Shown here in pieces: positions 61,186 to 64,000 of a DNA stretch of 64,000 nt (the first letter of the stretch is position 1; each line of letters begins with the position of its first letter). Source of the DNA: SZUA-430 sp964647355. GTDB lineage: Bacteria > Pseudomonadota > Alphaproteobacteria > Micropepsales > Micropepsaceae. The position numbers were made by a program, and so were the translations under genes. The stretch spans positions 10,649 through 74,648 of the forward strand of contig CAZYGK010000007.1 of the NCBI GenBank assembly GCA_964647355.1. The letters are read 5' to 3'. The notes under the pieces were generated by a model, which was given only the letters and a program-made list of their open reading frames with translations, did no database searches and had not been told where the DNA came from.

Positions 61186-63270
61186 ATGTCCGTTGCGATG
61201 CCGAAGCGCGCAGGCGCATCCGAAAACCGTATCGATCGCGACGTCGACTGGCGGCGCGCGGCTTGGCTCGTGCAGGCGTCGCGGGCGTGCGACGAGCTTG
61301 AAGAAACCAAGCTCGTGCCGGAGCGGAAGATCTTCTATCAGTTTTCCGCGCGTGGGCATGACGTCGCGCAAGTGCTGCTCGGTTTGCAGCTGACCAACCA
61401 ACACGATGCGGTTTGCGGGTACTATCGGTCGCGGCCGATTTTGCTCGCGCTTGGCGTTTCGATTGCGGATGCGCTGGGTTCGTCGATGGCGCGGGCCGGC
61501 GGGTACTCGGACGGACGCGACATCGGTGCGGTGTTCAACTATCCGAATCCCGCAGGCGCTTCGGCTCTGCCGATGTGTGGTGGGGTGGGGGCGCAGTACA
61601 CGCCGACGGCCGGCTGGGCTCAGGCGCTGGAGTATCGGCGGACTGTTCTGAAGGATCGCGCGTGCGATGGCGCGATTTCGGTCGCGCTCGGCGGCGACGG
61701 GTCGGTGGCGACGAATGGGTTTTGGGCGGCGCTCAATATGGCGGCCGTGCTGCAGTTGCCGATGCTGTTCTACATTGAAGACAACGGCTACGGCATTTCG
61801 GTGCCGGGATCGCTGCAAACGCCGGGCGGCGACATCGCGGCGAATTTGAAGAGCTTCAAGCAGCTTTCCGTGATCACGGGCGACGGCACGGATCCGGCCG
61901 AAGCGGGCGCGTTGATCAAGGATGCCGTGCGCCAGGTGCGTGAGCGTCGTGGTCCGGCTTTGCTGAGGCTCACGGTGCCGCGGCTCGAGGGGCATTCGTT
62001 CCAGGATACGCAAACCTACAAATCGCCTGAGGTGATTGCGGCCGAGAAGGCGCGCGATCCGTTGCCGAAGTTGCGCGAGCACATGGTGCCTGCCGTTTGC
62101 GATGCGGCGGAATGGGATCGCATCGGCGCCGAGGCGCGGGCTGCGGTCGAGGCGGCGCGGGTGCAGGCGGAGGCGCGGCCGGTTGCGGACCTCTCGCGTA
62201 CCGCACGGCATGTCTTCTTCGAAGACGAGATGCAGGTGAAGGGCGGACAAGCGTCGCAAGGCTATGTCAGCCCGCTTACGACCGATGTGCCGGCCGCCGA
62301 AGGTCAGCGCATCAATATGGTGACGGCGATCCGCCGGACGTTGGAGCATGAGCTTGAGGTCAATCCGCGCGTCGTCGTGTTCGGCGAGGATGTTGGCCCT
62401 AAGGGCGGCGTGCATGCGGTGACGCTGGGGCTGCAGGAGAAGTTCGGGGTCGAGCGCGTGTTCGATACGTCGCTTTCCGAGGAAGGGATCATTGGGCGCG
62501 CGGTCGGCATGTCGCTGTGCGGGCTGATGCCTGTGCCGGAAATTCAGTTCCGCAAGTACGCCGATCCGGCGGCGGAGCAGCTTAACGATTGCGGCACGAT
62601 GCGCTGGCGCACGAACAACCGGTTCGCGGCGCCGATGGTCGTGCGCATGCCGATCGGCTTCTTCAAATGCGGCGATCCGTGGCACAGCCAGACGAACGAG
62701 GTGCAGTTCGTGCACTCGCCCGGCTGGAAAGTGGCCGTGCCCTCAAATGCGGAAGATGCGGTCGGGCTGTTGCGTACGGCGCTGCGCGGCAATGATCCCG
62801 TCATGTTCTTCGAGCATCGCGCGATGTTGGATGCACCCTCGGCGCGCCGGCCTTATCCGGGCGACGATTTCGCGCTGCCGTTTGGCGTGGCGCGGGTGGT
62901 GCAGGAGGGCGACGATCTCACGATCGTCACTTGGGGCGCGATGGTTGAGCGCGCCCAAGAGGCGGCGGAAGGGCATTCGGCCGAGATCATCGATTTGCGT
63001 ACGCTCTTGCCATGGGATCGCGATGCGGTCATCGCCTCGGTGAAGCGCACGCGGCGCTGTCTCATCGTGCATGAGGATTTGATCACGGCGGGGTTCGGCG
63101 CGGAGATTGCGGCTGTCGTCGCGGAGAACGCGTTCCTCGACCTCGATGCACCGGTGTCGCGGCTCGCGATGCCCGACATCCCGAGCCCGCACAATCCGGC
63201 GCTAATGGAGTGGGCGCTGCCGTCGGTTGAGGGTATTCGCGCCAAGATCGAAGCGCTGGTGGGGTTCTAG
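61186..63270 (+). CDS. 2-oxoacid dehydrogenase E1, fused alpha and beta subunits
   Basis: 694 residues. The E1-alpha part (about 1-345) has the thiamine diphosphate motif ALGGDGSVATNGFWAALNMA, ending IEDNGYGIS. The E1-beta part (about 370-690) shows VVVFGEDVGPKGGVHAVTLG, the beta-subunit start, PEIQFRKYADPAAEQLND and LIVHEDLITAGFGAEIAAVV. Separate genes are more usual; here one polypeptide carries both. Sequence pattern fits branched-chain or other acyl-type 2-oxoacids rather than pyruvate. It is followed directly by the E2 gene. Confidence 0.9.
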   Translation: MSVAMPKRAGASENRIDRDVDWRRAAWLVQASRACDELEETKLVPERKIFYQFSARGHDVAQVLLGLQLTNQHDAVCGYYRSRPILLALGVSIADALGSSMARAGGYSDGRDIGAVFNYPNPAGASALPMCGGVGAQYTPTAGWAQALEYRRTVLKDRACDGAISVALGGDGSVATNGFWAALNMAAVLQLPMLFYIEDNGYGISVPGSLQTPGGDIAANLKSFKQLSVITGDGTDPAEAGALIKDAVRQVRERRGPALLRLTVPRLEGHSFQDTQTYKSPEVIAAEKARDPLPKLREHMVPAVCDAAEWDRIGAEARAAVEAARVQAEARPVADLSRTARHVFFEDEMQVKGGQASQGYVSPLTTDVPAAEGQRINMVTAIRRTLEHELEVNPRVVVFGEDVGPKGGVHAVTLGLQEKFGVERVFDTSLSEEGIIGRAVGMSLCGLMPVPEIQFRKYADPAAEQLNDCGTMRWRTNNRFAAPMVVRMPIGFFKCGDPWHSQTNEVQFVHSPGWKVAVPSNAEDAVGLLRTALRGNDPVMFFEHRAMLDAPSARRPYPGDDFALPFGVARVVQEGDDLTIVTWGAMVERAQEAAEGHSAEIIDLRTLLPWDRDAVIASVKRTRRCLIVHEDLITAGFGAEIAAVVAENAFLDLDAPVSRLAMPDIPSPHNPALMEWALPSVEGIRAKIEALVGF

Positions 63271-64000
63271 ATGGCCGTCGATATCGTTGTTCCCGCCGAG
63301 CAAGAAGGCACGACGGCGGTCGTCAAAAACTGGCTGAAGAAGATCGGCGAGCCGGTGCGCGTCAACGATCCCGTGGTCGAGATCGAAACCGACAAGGTTG
63401 CGGTTGAGATTGCAGCGACCGCGGACGGTGTGCTTTCGGAAATCCTGCTCGATAGCGGCGCGGAGGTCGAACCCGGCACCGTGCTCGGGCGAATTGCGGG
63501 TGGGGTTGCGGCAACCGTCGAGACGAAGCGCGAGGCGCCGGTGGCGCGTGCGTCTGTGGGGGCGACGCGCGCTTCGACCGATCAGCTGCCGCCTGGCATT
63601 CGCCGCATGTTGGCGGAGCATGGACTTGAGGCCGGGGACGTGCCGGCGAAGGGCGCTCGGCTGACGCGGGAGGATATTCAGGCGTTCGTGGATTCGCGCG
63701 CCGGAGCTGCGCCGGGCGCTGCGCGCGCCGGGGTGACGCGCATCCCGCACGATTCGATGCGCAAGCGAATTGCCGATCATCTGTCCCAGTCGGTGCGTGT
63801 GGCACCGCATGTGACTGCGGTGTTCGAAGCCGATTTCTCCGCGATCATCGCGCATCGCAGCGCGCACAAAGCCGCGTTCGAAAAGGCTGGGGCGAACCTC
63901 ACCTTCACCGCCTACTTCGTGGCCGCGTGCGTTGCGGCGATGAAAGTGGCACCGGCGGTCAACGGGCGCTGGTTCGACGACTGCATCGAGATCTCCGACG
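63271..64000 (+). CDS. dihydrolipoamide acyltransferase (E2), 5' part, runs off window
   Basis: The ATG is immediately after the E1 stop. Visible are 243 residues: a lipoyl domain with EIETDKVAVEI (lipoyl Lys42), an Ala/Arg-rich linker, a peripheral-subunit-binding domain (PPGIRRMLAEHGLEAGDVPA, then GARLTREDIQAFV), a second linker, and the beginning of the catalytic domain (IPHDSMRKRIADHLSQSVRV). It has no stop before position 64000. It carries acyl groups between E1 and E3; an E3 gene may follow outside the window. Confidence 0.93.
   Translation, partial: MAVDIVVPAEQEGTTAVVKNWLKKIGEPVRVNDPVVEIETDKVAVEIAATADGVLSEILLDSGAEVEPGTVLGRIAGGVAATVETKREAPVARASVGATRASTDQLPPGIRRMLAEHGLEAGDVPAKGARLTREDIQAFVDSRAGAAPGAARAGVTRIPHDSMRKRIADHLSQSVRVAPHVTAVFEADFSAIIAHRSAHKAAFEKAGANLTFTAYFVAACVAAMKVAPAVNGRWFDDCIEISD

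Noticed and set aside
1..64000. CRISPR array, prophage, transposon or toxin-antitoxin system
   Set aside because: No regularly spaced repeats, transposase, integrase, phage structural genes or recognisable toxin-antitoxin pair were seen.

Overview
The window is a GC-rich, gene-dense stretch of an alphaproteobacterial chromosome. The class is inferred from a Caulobacter/rhizobia-type tad (cpa) pilus locus, an SRP RNA gene directly upstream of dnaX-ybaB-recR, the block rpmH-rnpA-yidD-yidC-engB-argB-HAD-dapD / dapE / truA-fmt-def, a membrane-anchored cytochrome c, and many ATGA/GTGA stop-start overlaps. I cannot fix the genus. No rRNA, CRISPR array, integrase, transposase or prophage genes were seen. 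There is one tRNA (Arg-ACG) and one SRP RNA.

Layout. 1-3.2 kb: the end of an unknown gene, a large HAMP/coiled-coil membrane protein and a small coiled-coil ORF. 3.2-17.2 kb: a complete Tad/Flp pilus locus on several transcription units. It has two TadE-type minor pilins (minus strand), a TadG-type vWA protein, an RcpA/CpaC N-domain protein (minus), the 53-residue Flp pilin, then cpaA, and cpaB-C-D-E-F-tadB-tadC as one run, with a TadD-type TPR lipoprotein facing it. Strong hairpin terminators separate these units. 17.3-27.1 kb: an orphan TAXI binding protein, a small membrane protein with an apparently non-AUG start, an M17 aminopeptidase, a GhrA-type dehydrogenase, cytochrome c, kdsB-pheA, a predicted outer-membrane protein, a glycosyltransferase and a Nudix hydrolase.

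27.2-47.3 kb: informational and cell-envelope housekeeping genes. These are ffs, dnaX-ybaB-recR, def-fmt-truA, murI-membrane protein-dapE, HAD-dapD, argB, engB, yidC, yidD, rnpA and rpmH. Between dapE and dapD, which are neighbours in many relatives, sits a roughly 4.5-kb block. It holds two SDRs, a monooxygenase-fold protein, a PncC/CinA-like amidase, a TSUP transporter and a convincing ERG4/ERG24 (sterol reductase) family membrane protein. Next to the HAD gene lies a DUF2336 protein that stops in mid-domain.

47.4-57.4 kb: a DUF547 - TVP38 - flavin disulfide oxidoreductase operon, a sensor kinase overlapping glucokinase, and gamma-glutamyltransferase divergent from a P1 (DmpA/NylC-like) peptidase with overlapping start codons, followed by an OmpA-like lipoprotein. 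Two large inverted repeats lie here. 57.4-64 kb: tRNA-Arg, a NYN-domain protein, a small secreted protein, a cupin-TetR operon preceded by two tandem 28-bp palindromes (probable operators), a second TetR gene divergent from a fused E1 alpha-beta 2-oxoacid dehydrogenase, and the start of its E2 partner, which runs off the window.

No clearly new defence or mobile system is visible. The best leads are the sterol-reductase-like gene with its SDR partner inside a broken syntenic block, and the duplicated operator of the cupin/TetR operon.
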